NCBI RefSeq assembly: GCF_018919145.1
Contig: NZ_JAHLQJ010000003.1
Location: 248,001-312,000, forward strand
Length of the DNA: 64,000 nt
Direction of reading: 5' to 3'
Origin: Paenibacillus brevis
GTDB lineage: Bacteria; Bacillota; Bacilli; Paenibacillales; Paenibacillaceae
Shown piece after piece: positions 35,889-44,292 of the stretch. The translations under genes were made by a program, and so were the position numbers. The notes under the pieces were generated by a model, which worked only from the letters and a program-made list of their open reading frames with translations, had not been told where the DNA came from and made no database searches. Positions within the stretch are counted from its first letter, which is position 1; each line of letters starts with the position of its first letter.

Positions 35889-36761
35889 CTATTCATGCTC
35901 GCTGAAGCTGTCGATAAACCGCTTGGCCAAGGAAGACAAGTACCGTTCCTTGGACCAGATGGCGGCAATTTGGGTCCGAAGGTACTCGCTATTGATCGTC
36001 TTGACGATAAGCCCGGTGTGATTGGATAGCCGCAGGGCAGATTCGGGAATAATCCCTATTCCCAGTCCGGCATGGGCCCATTGGAGCGTGGTTCGGGCAT
36101 CGTCATTTTTGCAGAACAGCTCCGGTTCAAATCCGGCTTTCCCACAGGTTTCCCGAATCAGGGATTCGAATCGGCGATAAATGATGAGCGGCCTTCCCTG
36201 AAGGTCTGGAATATCGCAGCTGTCAGCCGCGGGATTCCAGTCAAATCTCGGAGCCATCACAGCGATCATCGGCTCCTGCTTCATCGTGATCCAGTTCAAA
36301 CCTCCGGCATGGAAGGGAGTCCTGACGATCCCGATCTCAATGACACCGCTCTGCAGTAAATCAATAATGTGGAACGTGTTTCCTTCGTGAATTTCGAATT
36401 TAACCCCCTCATAGGTCTGGAGGAAGTCGATCAGTCTCTCGGTAAGCAAGGCCGCTCCCGAAGAAGAGACGGTTCCAATTTGCAGCGTTCCGCTTAGCCC
36501 TTTGGAAATATCACGGATCTCTCTCGCAGTAGAGTCCGCCAGATCGATCATCTGTTGGGCTCTTCGCCGGAGCATCTCCCCCGCATCCGTCAGCTGAATG
36601 CTTCGAGGGCCTCGTTCGGCTAGCTTGACTCCCAGCTCATCCTCCAGAAGCTTGAGTTGCTGGCTGAGGGGAGGCTGGGCCATCCGGAGCTTCTTGGCTG
36701 CCGCTGTAATTTGTCCCTCCTCCGCGATGGTCAGAAAGTACCTGAGTTGCTTGATATCCAT
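35889..36761 (-). CDS. LysR-family transcriptional regulator
   Basis: This 290-aa protein has an N-terminal winged helix MDIKQLRYFLTIAEEGQITAAAKKLRMAQPPLSQQLKLLEDELG and a periplasmic-binding-like effector domain (about 90-290, with GTLQIGTVSSSGAALLTERL and GLGIGIIPESAL). GGGAGGGATAGCT precedes ATG 36761. It is divergent from the ABC exporter at 36916 with a 154-bp gap. LysR regulators often control the divergent gene, so it may regulate that exporter in response to a small aromatic or acid ligand; no ligand can be inferred. Confidence 0.92.
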   Translation of the reverse strand: MDIKQLRYFLTIAEEGQITAAAKKLRMAQPPLSQQLKLLEDELGVKLAERGPRSIQLTDAGEMLRRRAQQMIDLADSTAREIRDISKGLSGTLQIGTVSSSGAALLTERLIDFLQTYEGVKFEIHEGNTFHIIDLLQSGVIEIGIVRTPFHAGGLNWITMKQEPMIAVMAPRFDWNPAADSCDIPDLQGRPLIIYRRFESLIRETCGKAGFEPELFCKNDDARTTLQWAHAGLGIGIIPESALRLSNHTGLIVKTINSEYLRTQIAAIWSKERYLSSLAKRFIDSFSEHE

Positions 36762-36915
36762 AGCTATCCCTCCCGTTTTGATATATTGAAAACGTATGAC
36801 AGAGATATGAAAGCAATATTTTAACTATGTCACAGGGTATGTCATAATCATATTTGGCACGGAAAGAAAGTCAATACGCCGGCGACAATATTGAATAAGA
36901 GATGGTGATTCAGCT

Positions 36916-38661
36916 TTGTTCAAACTTGCTGTATTTCTGAAACCGTATAAGAAAGAAACGATTCTCGGTCCCCTGTTCAAGCTGCTGGAGGCTATTCTGG
37001 AGCTGCTGCTGCCCACCATCGTGGCGCTAACCGTTAATCACGGAATTGGCAACCGGGACAGCAGTTATGTTCTTAAAATGGGCGTGCTGATGCTGGCGAT
37101 GACGCTCCTTGGTTACGGAAGCTCTTTAATTTGCCAATACTACGCAGCAAGAGCCTCACAAGGGTTCGGTACTACCTTGCGCAACCGGCTGTTCCGTCAT
37201 GTCTCCTCGCTGTCCTTCGCGGATTTGGAACGCTTTGGTACGCCTTCGCTAATCAATCGGGTAACCAATGATGTCAACCAACTGCAAGTGGCGGTAGCGA
37301 TGCTGATTCGGCTGGTGATCCGTGCGCCGTTCATTTGTATCGGGGCGATTATCATGGCGATGATTCTTGATTTTCGTTTATCCCTTATCCTGCTTGCGGC
37401 CACACCGATTTTTGGAATTGTATTATATCTGATTATTGCCAAATCCGCGCCTATGTACCGTCTGTACCAGAAGAAGCTCGACAAGCTTGTGCTTGTGCTG
37501 AGTGAGAGCCTGGGAGGGGTAAGAGTGATTCGCGCCTTTGCCAAGAGAAGGGAAGAGCAAGGCCGCTTCAAGGAAGCCTCCGATGATATCACGGTTACGG
37601 CTATTCGGGTGGGACGCATCTCGGCTCTGCTAAGTCCATTGACGATGCTGGTGGTGAATGCGGCTATCATTGCTATTCTATGGGCGGGCGGAGTTCATAT
37701 TAATCAGGGCAGTCTGTCCTCCGGTGAAATTATCGCCTTTATAAATTACGTAACCCAGATTTTACTTGCGCTTATCGTGGTCTCTAACTTGATTATTATC
37801 TTTACAAAAGCAGCTTCGTCAGCAGCACGGGTCAATGAACTGCTTGATACCTATCCGACGATTATTGATGGTTCGGCGGACAAGGAGAATTCGACTGCCG
37901 CGGAGACGGACACCCCGCTAGTCGAGTTCGATCATGTCGGCTTCGGATACAGCTCGACTGGCGATCCGGCCTTGAAGGAGATCTCCTTTAAGGTTCATCG
38001 TGGGGAAACAATCGGGATTATCGGGGGTACCGGGTCGGGAAAGTCCTCCCTTATTCATTTGATTCCAAGGTTCTACGATGCCGGACAGGGTGCTGTCTAT
38101 GTGGAAGGCATTAATGTGAAGGATTACTCGTTGGAGAAGCTGCGGAGCAAGGTTGCCTTGGTTCCCCAAAAGGCGATTCTCTTCACCGGAACAGTGGCTG
38201 ATAACATCCGCTGGAGCAATGAGCATGCCGGAGACCAAGAGGTCGCGGAGGCTGCACGCGCAGCCCAGGCCGAGGAGTTTATCAACAAGCTGCCGGAGGG
38301 GTACCAGACCCGAGTGGCTCGAGGCGGTCTGAACCTGTCGGGAGGACAGAAGCAGCGGATTACGATCGCCCGGGCGCTTTTGGCCCGTTCAGAGATTCTG
38401 ATTCTTGATGATTCCTCCAGTGCATTGGACTATGCGACTGAGGCGGCTCTTCGCCGTTCCATCAGACAATATCATGCCGATACGACGATGCTTCTGGTCA
38501 CACAACGTGTAAGCACTGTACTTCATGCAGACCGGATCATCGTGCTGGAAGAAGGCAGAATTGCGGGAATCGGCACCCATGAGGAATTGCTGAAGCATTG
38601 TGAGCCTTATCGCGAGATTTGCCGTTCACAGCTGTCGGAAGAGGAGGGCGTTCAGGGATGA
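36916..38661 (+). CDS. Heterodimeric ABC exporter subunit with degenerate ATP site
   Basis: This 581-aa half-transporter has six membrane helices (about 1-310) and a nucleotide-binding domain with Walker A GGTGSGKSS and signature LSGGQKQRI. Walker B is ILILDDSSSALD, where the catalytic glutamate is replaced by D499. That aspartate marks the degenerate partner in BmrC/BmrD- and TM287/288-type heterodimers. The start is TTG at 36916 with only a weak upstream GGTGA; the nearby ATG at 36902 is out of frame. It overlaps the partner gene by 4 bp. The likely function is efflux of drugs or other hydrophobic compounds through the membrane. Confidence 0.92.
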   Translation: MFKLAVFLKPYKKETILGPLFKLLEAILELLLPTIVALTVNHGIGNRDSSYVLKMGVLMLAMTLLGYGSSLICQYYAARASQGFGTTLRNRLFRHVSSLSFADLERFGTPSLINRVTNDVNQLQVAVAMLIRLVIRAPFICIGAIIMAMILDFRLSLILLAATPIFGIVLYLIIAKSAPMYRLYQKKLDKLVLVLSESLGGVRVIRAFAKRREEQGRFKEASDDITVTAIRVGRISALLSPLTMLVVNAAIIAILWAGGVHINQGSLSSGEIIAFINYVTQILLALIVVSNLIIIFTKAASSAARVNELLDTYPTIIDGSADKENSTAAETDTPLVEFDHVGFGYSSTGDPALKEISFKVHRGETIGIIGGTGSGKSSLIHLIPRFYDAGQGAVYVEGINVKDYSLEKLRSKVALVPQKAILFTGTVADNIRWSNEHAGDQEVAEAARAAQAEEFINKLPEGYQTRVARGGLNLSGGQKQRITIARALLARSEILILDDSSSALDYATEAALRRSIRQYHADTTMLLVTQRVSTVLHADRIIVLEEGRIAGIGTHEELLKHCEPYREICRSQLSEEEGVQG

Positions 38662-40412
38662 ACATGAAGTCAACGTGGTTAAGAATTTTCAAATACATGG
38701 CAGCCTATAGACTCCTGCTTCTCGGCTCAGCGCTCAGCGCCTTGATCAGCGTACTGGCAAGCTTGGCCGGACCGCTCTTGATCGGTAAAGCCATTGACCG
38801 GATGCTCGGGCAGGGAGCGGTGGAATTCGATATTGTGTTCCGCTTGCTGAGCTGGCTAGCGATTATATATGCGCTGGGCAGTCTGTTCAGCTGGCTGCTT
38901 GCTTATCTGACGAACCGGCTGGCTTATCAGACGGTCAACTCCATGCGTGAGGAAATGTATGATCGTCTGAACAATCTGCCGCTTACCTATCATGATAATC
39001 ATCCGCAAGGAGACAGTATAAGCCGGTTTGTCAACGATATGGATGCGATCTCCGATGGATTATTGCAGGGCTTCTCAACACTGCTCACAGGGGTCGTAAC
39101 AATAGCGGGTTCAATTGTTCTCATGCTGTACACGAGCCCGATCATGACCTTGGCTGTTCTGTTATCCGCTCCGGCTTCTTATTATGTAGCCCGCTACATT
39201 ACAAGAAGCTCACAGCAGCTGTTCCGCGATCAGGCCAAGATTGTAGGGGAATTGAACGGCTATGCAGAAGAAATGATCGGCGGGCAGAAGATCGTTCAAG
39301 CCTTCCGGTACGAAGAACGCAGCTATGAGCAGTTTTCGGATATGAATCGGCGCCTGTATGAGACAGGGGTTAAGTCGCAATTTATCAGCTCGATTTCCAA
39401 TCCTTCCACAAGACTCGTGAACAATATTACCTTTTCTGTCATCGCGACTGTCGGAAGCTTGATGGTCATTGCAGTGAGAATTACGGTCGGGGATTTGTCC
39501 AGCTTCTTGATCTACGCCAATTTGTTCGCGAAGCCGTTCAACGAGGTCACAGGAGTTATTTCGCAGCTTCAGGCAGCTACAGCTTCGGCGCAGCGGGTAT
39601 TTAAAGTGCTGGATGAACATGCAGAGACGCCTGACTCATCCCGTTCCGCGATCTTGTCCCACAAGCAGGAGACGATCGAATTCCGTCATGTCCGATTCGC
39701 TTATCAGCAGGACCGGCCCTTGATTTCAGATTTGAATCTGACGGTGCCTCCAGGAACCAGAATTGCAATCGTCGGGAAGACGGGTGCAGGTAAGACAACG
39801 CTGGTCAACCTGTTGATGCGCTTTTACGATGTTGACGGCGGGGAGATTCTAATCGGGGGAGTGAACATCAAGACGATGACACGCGACAGTCTCAGACGTG
39901 CCTTCGGAATGGTGCTTCAGGATACCTGGCTGAAGAGCGGTACGGTTCGTGACAACATTGCTTACGGTAAGCCCGGGGCCGCCGAGACCGAAGTAATAGC
40001 CGCTGCAAAGTCGGCGAATGCTCACTCCTTTATCATGAGGCTGCCAAATGGATACGATACAGTCATTAGCGGGACCGGAGATCAACTGTCTCAGGGGCAA
40101 AAACAGCTGCTTACCATAGCAAGGGTCATGCTGGTCGATCCGCCCATGCTTATTCTTGACGAGGCCACGAGTAGTATTGATACGTTGACTGAAATTCGTA
40201 TCCAGCAAGCATTTCAGCGGATGATGCAGGGAAGAACCAGCTTCGTCATCGCCCATCGGTTGTCCACGATCCGTGAATCGGATGTCATCCTGTACATGAA
40301 GGATGGAGATGTCGTAGAGAGCGGCAGCCATGATGAATTGTTATCCCGCGGCGGCTATTATGCAGAACTGTATAACAGCCAGTTCACTGGGGAAGCAGAG
40401 GGTTCGCGATAA
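38658..40412 (+). CDS. Heterodimeric ABC exporter subunit with canonical ATP site
   Basis: This 584-aa protein has six membrane helices, Walker A GKTGAGKTT, signature LSQGQKQL and Walker B ILDEATSSID with the catalytic E502. It is the BmrD/TM288-like partner. Its signature has Q in the second-G position, fitting a pair with one consensus and one degenerate ATP site. ATG at 38658 overlaps the first subunit's stop (ATGA); an in-frame ATG at 38664 is also possible. The divergent LysR gene could regulate the unit. The substrate is unknown. Confidence 0.92.
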   Translation: MNMKSTWLRIFKYMAAYRLLLLGSALSALISVLASLAGPLLIGKAIDRMLGQGAVEFDIVFRLLSWLAIIYALGSLFSWLLAYLTNRLAYQTVNSMREEMYDRLNNLPLTYHDNHPQGDSISRFVNDMDAISDGLLQGFSTLLTGVVTIAGSIVLMLYTSPIMTLAVLLSAPASYYVARYITRSSQQLFRDQAKIVGELNGYAEEMIGGQKIVQAFRYEERSYEQFSDMNRRLYETGVKSQFISSISNPSTRLVNNITFSVIATVGSLMVIAVRITVGDLSSFLIYANLFAKPFNEVTGVISQLQAATASAQRVFKVLDEHAETPDSSRSAILSHKQETIEFRHVRFAYQQDRPLISDLNLTVPPGTRIAIVGKTGAGKTTLVNLLMRFYDVDGGEILIGGVNIKTMTRDSLRRAFGMVLQDTWLKSGTVRDNIAYGKPGAAETEVIAAAKSANAHSFIMRLPNGYDTVISGTGDQLSQGQKQLLTIARVMLVDPPMLILDEATSSIDTLTEIRIQQAFQRMMQGRTSFVIAHRLSTIRESDVILYMKDGDVVESGSHDELLSRGGYYAELYNSQFTGEAEGSR

Positions 40413-40560
40413 ATGAATTATCGAATGATCTTCCTGAATGGCTTCGTGATCAAAAGCTGACTTTTTGAGCAACCTCATATAGGTGAATGTCACCGGACAT
40501 ACCTTCCTGGAGTATAGTAATGTAAATGCACTTCTTACAAACCAGGAAGGGAGAATGAGG

Positions 40561-41334
40561 ATGATCCAACTTCCTCCGGGAGAGGCTTCCCAACTGCATA
40601 CCTTAAATCTAACCATGATGGAGAGGGATATATTGCGGCAGATGCAGCTTAGCCCGGAAACGTATGCATATGAATCCCTTGCGGTGCTGGAATTCGAACT
40701 GACGACCAGAAGCAGGATTATAGAGGCGGCAAAAGATTTGAATAACAGCGGTGCCAGCTTTGCCACCTTCGAGGGATCCTACTGTAATGAACGCTACTGG
40801 CAGCTTCAGCCTAACGGGGCTTTCCGGCTGCGAAGCGGCGTGACGCCGGCAGAAGGAATCACTGACATTTTCCGAAACGGCCGCCTCTATGCCTTCGAGT
40901 GCGCAACGGCAATGGTTATTGTGCTGTACAAAGCTGTGCTCGGAGCGATTGGCGAAGCATCCTTTAACACTTATTTTGGCGGACTGGTACTTTATGACTG
41001 GCAGTATGACAGTGACTTGAGGATTATATCTAGGACGACAGGCACGTCTTATCCGGGTGATGTCCGCTATTTCAACAATCCGGATTTCAATCCGACCAAT
41101 CCCGAATGGCGGGGAGAAAATGCGATCCAGCTTCCTGGCGGCTTATACTATGCCCATGGACTCGGTATCCGCCGCCCCGAGGAGATTCTACGCATACTTA
41201 ATATGCGCAGGAGACCGGGAAGCCTCACTCCGGCATATCTGCTGGAGCAGTATGAGGTTCTGGATTATGCTTATACTTACAGGCTAAAGTCCGGTGTAGC
41301 GAGAATTGGCGGACAGGTCTTTGTGCTTGGGTGA
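40561..41334 (+). CDS. tgl: Spore-coat protein-glutamine gamma-glutamyltransferase
   Basis: This 257-aa protein matches Bacillus Tgl along its length: SGASFATFEGSYCNERYW, YAFECATAMVIVLYKA with catalytic C114, WRGEN with E186 and YYAHGLG with H199. These correspond to Cys116, Glu187 and His200 of the B. subtilis enzyme. Tgl makes epsilon-(gamma-glutamyl)lysine cross-links in spore coat proteins late in sporulation. ATG 40561 lies 7 bp after GAAGGGAG; earlier in-frame ATGs (40483, 40555) are less well placed. Upstream, TCATATA and CATACCTT (40475-40505) faintly resemble a sigma-E promoter, but the spacing (16) is off. Its presence indicates that the organism forms endospores. Confidence 0.93.
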   Translation: MIQLPPGEASQLHTLNLTMMERDILRQMQLSPETYAYESLAVLEFELTTRSRIIEAAKDLNNSGASFATFEGSYCNERYWQLQPNGAFRLRSGVTPAEGITDIFRNGRLYAFECATAMVIVLYKAVLGAIGEASFNTYFGGLVLYDWQYDSDLRIISRTTGTSYPGDVRYFNNPDFNPTNPEWRGENAIQLPGGLYYAHGLGIRRPEEILRILNMRRRPGSLTPAYLLEQYEVLDYAYTYRLKSGVARIGGQVFVLG

Positions 41335-41372
41335 GATCGAACGATGTTGTTCGGTCGGCCCAGGCTTTTTTT
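41325..41372 (+). terminator. Terminator overlapping the end of tgl
   Basis: GCTTGGG (41325-41331) pairs with CCCAGGC (41359-41365), and inside it GATCGAAC (41335-41342) with GTTCGGTC (41349-41356). Seven T residues follow (41366-41372). The outer stem begins within the last codons of tgl. Confidence 0.82.
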
Positions 41373-41479
41373 CTGAAATGCTAGGTCATTAGGGTGTATA
41401 TAAGCCGACGCGGGGCCTATTCACAAGCCGAAGCAGTTATGGTTTTCTGGATAATAGCGGCATGCCGTAGTATCTATAT

Positions 41480-41699
41480 AAGTTGAACTATCTAAACTAC
41501 GTAGAAAGGGCATAAGTGTGAAGTGTTACAAGCTTTCTGTAAGAAAGCTACTTCGGAAGCATAAAGCGTAAGCGTTCGCCTTTGTGAATGGATTTCTACC
41601 TTATAATATCTTAGTTCAATAGAGAAATCCGCGAACAACAGCGATCGTAAGCACACTTCTCACGTTGCCCTCAAAACGTAAAATTCAATAGTTCAACTT
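41480..41699. repeat. Palindromic intergenic element with inverted-repeat ends (MITE- or REP-like)
   Basis: AAGTTGAACTAT (41480-41491) is exactly complementary to ATAGTTCAACTT (41688-41699). Complementarity continues imperfectly inward: ACGT, AGGGCA, AAGTGTG and TTAC recur in the same order on both arms. Inside are smaller stems: AGCTTTCT/AGAAAGCT (41531-41549, 3-nt loop) and GGATTTCT/AGAAATCC (41590-41630). No open frame is present. This explains most of the 406-bp gene-free stretch 41335-41740. The layout looks like a non-coding mobile or repetitive element, but copy number cannot be seen from one window. Confidence 0.6.
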
Positions 41700-41740
41700 C
41701 TCTAAATGCGCTGCTATTCATTGTTCAGGAGGCATTATAC

Positions 41741-43039
41741 ATGGAAAGCAAAACCATTCAAAAGCGCAGGCTCTTACCTGTTATACAGGCAGTAGTATGT
41801 CTTTGCTTGCTTGCAGGCTTGGGCAGCGGGGCTGGGGTTCGCAGCGTATCGGCCGATGGCGTACAGGCTGTATTTAAAGATACGGCTACCCATTGGGCCC
41901 GCCCGGAGATCGAAGCTATGGTAAGCCAGGGGATTCTTGACGGGTACCCTGATGGCAGCTTCAGACCGACAGAACCGGTTAAGGTCGACCAATTTGTCAA
42001 AATGCTGATTCTCTCGTTCAGCGAGCAGCACCCCAACCAGGAGCGAAGCTGGCGCAGCAGCTTTCTAGATTCGTTGACCGAAGAGAATAGAACCATCCTT
42101 AAGCAGGACTACCGTTATTTTGACTTCAAGCCTTCCATGACCGGATATTGGGCGAAGCCTTATATTGATGTTGCAAGCGACTTGAATTTCTTAAACAAGA
42201 GCCGCTACAGTGACTTCCAGGCGAACATGACCCGGGAAAATGTGGCGGAGTTGATCTATTATACACTGCAGGAAACAGAGTACCTGGAAGATGCAGATTT
42301 CAGCCTGTCTGTTGCCCGTAATTACGGGGATTTAACCAGCGGCAACGAACGAATGCAGCGATTTATTGCAGAGTCGCTGATCAAGGGAATTATGGAAGGA
42401 TATCCTGACGGTAATTTTGGGGTAGGCCGTTATGTAACGCGTGCAGAGGCATTGGTTATTTTGACGCGTCTAACGGACAAATCTAAGCGGATTCCGATGA
42501 AGCCGGAGAAGGATCAACTGCAGCGTATTGTGCCGGCATCCACCGGGAGCTACAAAATTGTGGCCTTTCCGGATCAGAAGATGCTGGACATGTACGATAC
42601 ATTAGTGGAGGCAGGCAAACTGAGGGGAACCAACTATAATTTGCAGGATACGACACTGCGGCTGTTCAAGGATGATAAGGAGAAGCAAGCTGTGCTCAAT
42701 GCCTCTGCCATGGGCAATCTGGGTGCGAGCGCCAATTCGGCTTCGGCTAAGGAAGAGGTGGCGCTATGGCTTGATCCTGCTTATAACACCTATGGGATCA
42801 CGGTCAGACTGCGGGAGGGGACACTGGCCCGTAACAAGGAAGCCATCGAGTTGTTCGGCAACCGGCTGTTTACTTATGAGGCGATTGCCTTCCATCGCTG
42901 GTTCAACTCCATTTGCGAGGAGGTAGAAGCCGGCCGGCCGATCGCTTCCAAGCAGGCAGAGGTTGGCGGATATACCGTTAATCTTCTGGTGGACAGCGAG
43001 AACAAGACGGCCGTATTCTCGATCGCTGCCACAAAATAA
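41741..43039 (+). CDS. Secreted S-layer-homology (SLH) domain protein
   Basis: This 432-aa protein has a signal peptide (about 1-38, ending VSADG). Three SLH motifs follow: FKDTATHWARPEIEAMVSQGILDGYPDG (~46-95), FDFKPSMTGYWAKPYIDVASDLNFLN (~127-180) and YGDLTSGNERMQRFIAESLIKGIMEG (~196-250). The C-terminal ~170 residues (GSYKIVAFPDQKMLDMYDTL onward) are unrecognised and presumably form the exposed domain. SLH modules bind pyruvylated wall polysaccharide, so the protein should sit on the cell surface. CAGGAGG lies 8 bp before the ATG. A terminator follows. Function of the C-terminal domain is unknown. Confidence 0.88.
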   Translation: MESKTIQKRRLLPVIQAVVCLCLLAGLGSGAGVRSVSADGVQAVFKDTATHWARPEIEAMVSQGILDGYPDGSFRPTEPVKVDQFVKMLILSFSEQHPNQERSWRSSFLDSLTEENRTILKQDYRYFDFKPSMTGYWAKPYIDVASDLNFLNKSRYSDFQANMTRENVAELIYYTLQETEYLEDADFSLSVARNYGDLTSGNERMQRFIAESLIKGIMEGYPDGNFGVGRYVTRAEALVILTRLTDKSKRIPMKPEKDQLQRIVPASTGSYKIVAFPDQKMLDMYDTLVEAGKLRGTNYNLQDTTLRLFKDDKEKQAVLNASAMGNLGASANSASAKEEVALWLDPAYNTYGITVRLREGTLARNKEAIELFGNRLFTYEAIAFHRWFNSICEEVEAGRPIASKQAEVGGYTVNLLVDSENKTAVFSIAATK

Positions 43040-43051
43040 GCAACGGTAATA

Positions 43052-43093
43052 GGCTGCCCTGGATAGTCTGAATGACTGGGGCGGCCGCTTTTT
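43052..43093 (+). terminator. Terminator after the SLH protein gene
   Basis: GGCTGCCC (43052-43059) pairs with GGGCGGCC (43079-43086) with one G-U pair, followed by GC and TTTTT (43089-43093). Confidence 0.8.
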
Positions 43094-43103
43094 CCGAGAA
43101 AAA

Positions 43104-43115
43104 TGTAAGCGTTTC
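43104..43115 (+). promoter_or_regulatory. Candidate CcpA (cre-like) site before the lacI-type gene
   Basis: TGTAAGCGTTTC resembles a catabolite-responsive element with one mismatch to the 15-bp consensus. It lies just upstream of the lacI-type promoter. The same TGTAAGCG-Y-T-Y-C pattern occurs at 51312 and, inverted, at 20471-20482, each before carbohydrate genes. Confidence 0.35.
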
Positions 43116-43125
43116 AAAATAGGGA

Positions 43126-43176
43126 TTGTATCCGGGGGTTATTTTTGCTACAATGCTTTTGAAAAGCTTTTCAAAA
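43126..43176 (+). promoter_or_regulatory. Promoter and LacI-type operator before the regulator gene
   Basis: TTGTAT (43126-43131), a 17-bp spacer and TACAAT (43149-43154) form a good sigma-A promoter. Overlapping the expected transcription start is a perfect 20-bp palindrome, TTTTGAAAAGCTTTTCAAAA (43157-43176). The same core recurs at 44231-44244 and half of it at 44451-44466, so this is very probably the binding site of the LacI-family protein encoded next, giving autoregulation. Confidence 0.8.
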
Positions 43177-43195
43177 TGAAAAGGATGAATACAAG

Positions 43196-44209
43196 ATGAA
43201 AGCAACCATACGGGATGTAGCTAAGCTAGCAGGTGTATCCATCAGCACAGTGTCCAGAGTAATGAACTCGCCTCAGAGCGTGATAGAAAGTAAGCGCCGG
43301 AAGGTACTGGAGGCTGTGGAGCAGCTGTCGTACCAGCCTAATTCTTTTGCACGCGGGTTGATATACCGAAAGTCCTTCACGCTAGGCCTGCTTATTCCCG
43401 ATATTGAGAACATGTATTATGCAGGTATCATTCGCGGAATGCAGGAAGCTTGCAACAAGCTGGGTTACAGCCTGATGATCTGCAATACCGACCGGGATTC
43501 GGCACGTCTGCTATCGTACATCGATACGTTTCATGAGAAGCAGGTGGACGGTATCGTGTTCGCTAGCGATAGAATGTCCCCCGAATATTATGATAAGTTG
43601 TCAGCCTATCGAATTCCCGTAGTGATGCTGTCCTCCCATAGTGATGAGTTCGAGATTCCGTCGATTGAGGTGGATGATGAAGCTGCGGCCTATGATGCCG
43701 TTAAATATCTAATCGGGCTCGGTCATCAGAAAATCGCGATGATGGGCTTCAACGATGTCAACTCCGTCTCCGGACCGCCGCGGCTTAAAGGCTATTTGCG
43801 CGCACTCTCCGACGGGGGAATTGATGCCTCAAGCCTCTTGGGCAGAGTTAAGCATGCCGCTCATTATTTCGAGCATGCCTACGAAGCCGCTCATGAGCTC
43901 TTTATGGAGTATCCCGATACCACAGCCGTCTTTTGCGTTGCCGATGAATTTGCTATGGGGACGATCTCTTATCTGAAGGATCAGGGGGTGTCCGTCCCGG
44001 AACAGGTGTCAGTTATCGGCTTCGACAATATCCGGATGGCCGGAATTTATATTCCCAAGCTGACGACGATTGCCCAGCCTACCTTTGAACTCGGATACCG
44101 TTCTGCCGAGAAACTGCATGAGCTGATCACAACTGGCCAAACGGAGATCATGAGGGAGAAGCTGCTGCATAAACTGATTATTAGGGAATCAGCAGGGACG
44201 GTGAGCTAG
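43196..44209 (+). CDS. LacI-family transcriptional regulator of the alpha-glucan locus
   Basis: This 337-aa protein has the N-terminal LacI helix-turn-helix and hinge (ATIRDVAKLAGVSISTVSRVMN ... YQPNSFARGL) and a periplasmic-binding-like effector domain (about 60-335, LGLLIPDIENMYYAGIIRG; VIGFDN). It would repress in the absence of an inducing sugar. Palindromes of the TGAAAAGCTTTTCA type lie immediately before it and downstream of it, ahead of the importer operon. AAAAGGATGAATACAAG precedes the ATG. A short palindrome GTGAG-CTAG-CTCAC (44201-44214) overlaps the stop. The inducer is unknown but is likely an alpha-glucoside handled by the downstream GH65. Confidence 0.93.
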   Translation: MKATIRDVAKLAGVSISTVSRVMNSPQSVIESKRRKVLEAVEQLSYQPNSFARGLIYRKSFTLGLLIPDIENMYYAGIIRGMQEACNKLGYSLMICNTDRDSARLLSYIDTFHEKQVDGIVFASDRMSPEYYDKLSAYRIPVVMLSSHSDEFEIPSIEVDDEAAAYDAVKYLIGLGHQKIAMMGFNDVNSVSGPPRLKGYLRALSDGGIDASSLLGRVKHAAHYFEHAYEAAHELFMEYPDTTAVFCVADEFAMGTISYLKDQGVSVPEQVSVIGFDNIRMAGIYIPKLTTIAQPTFELGYRSAEKLHELITTGQTEIMREKLLHKLIIRESAGTVS

Positions 44210-44227
44210 CTCACTTTCACTGTCTCA

Positions 44228-44247
44228 TTTTGAAAAGCTTTTCACAA
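44228..44247 (+). promoter_or_regulatory. LacI-type operator upstream of the importer operon
   Basis: TTTTGAAAAGCTTTTCACAA contains the same 14-bp palindromic core TGAAAAGCTTTTCA as the site before the regulator gene. It lies about 35 bp upstream of the importer promoter. Confidence 0.75.
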
Positions 44248-44261
44248 TCAAGGTATCAATG

Positions 44262-44292
44262 TTGCAAGCGCATACATTTTAATAGATATACT
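44262..44292 (+). promoter_or_regulatory. Promoter of the importer operon overlapped by a candidate cre
   Basis: TTGCAAGCGCATACA (44262-44276) fits the catabolite-responsive consensus WTGNAANCGNWNNCW at every defined position. Its TTGCAA also forms a -35 (44263-44268), with an 18-bp spacer to TATACT (44287-44292). CcpA binding here would block the promoter when glucose is present. Confidence 0.6.

Noticed and set aside
36902..36915. ATG at 36902 as start of the first exporter subunit
   Set aside because: It is out of frame with the ABC reading frame; TTG 36916 is the workable start.
40475..40505. Sigma-E promoter before tgl
   Set aside because: TCATATA and CATACCTT resemble the two boxes, but the spacer is 16 bp instead of about 14 and the -10 has mismatches, so I did not list it as a feature.
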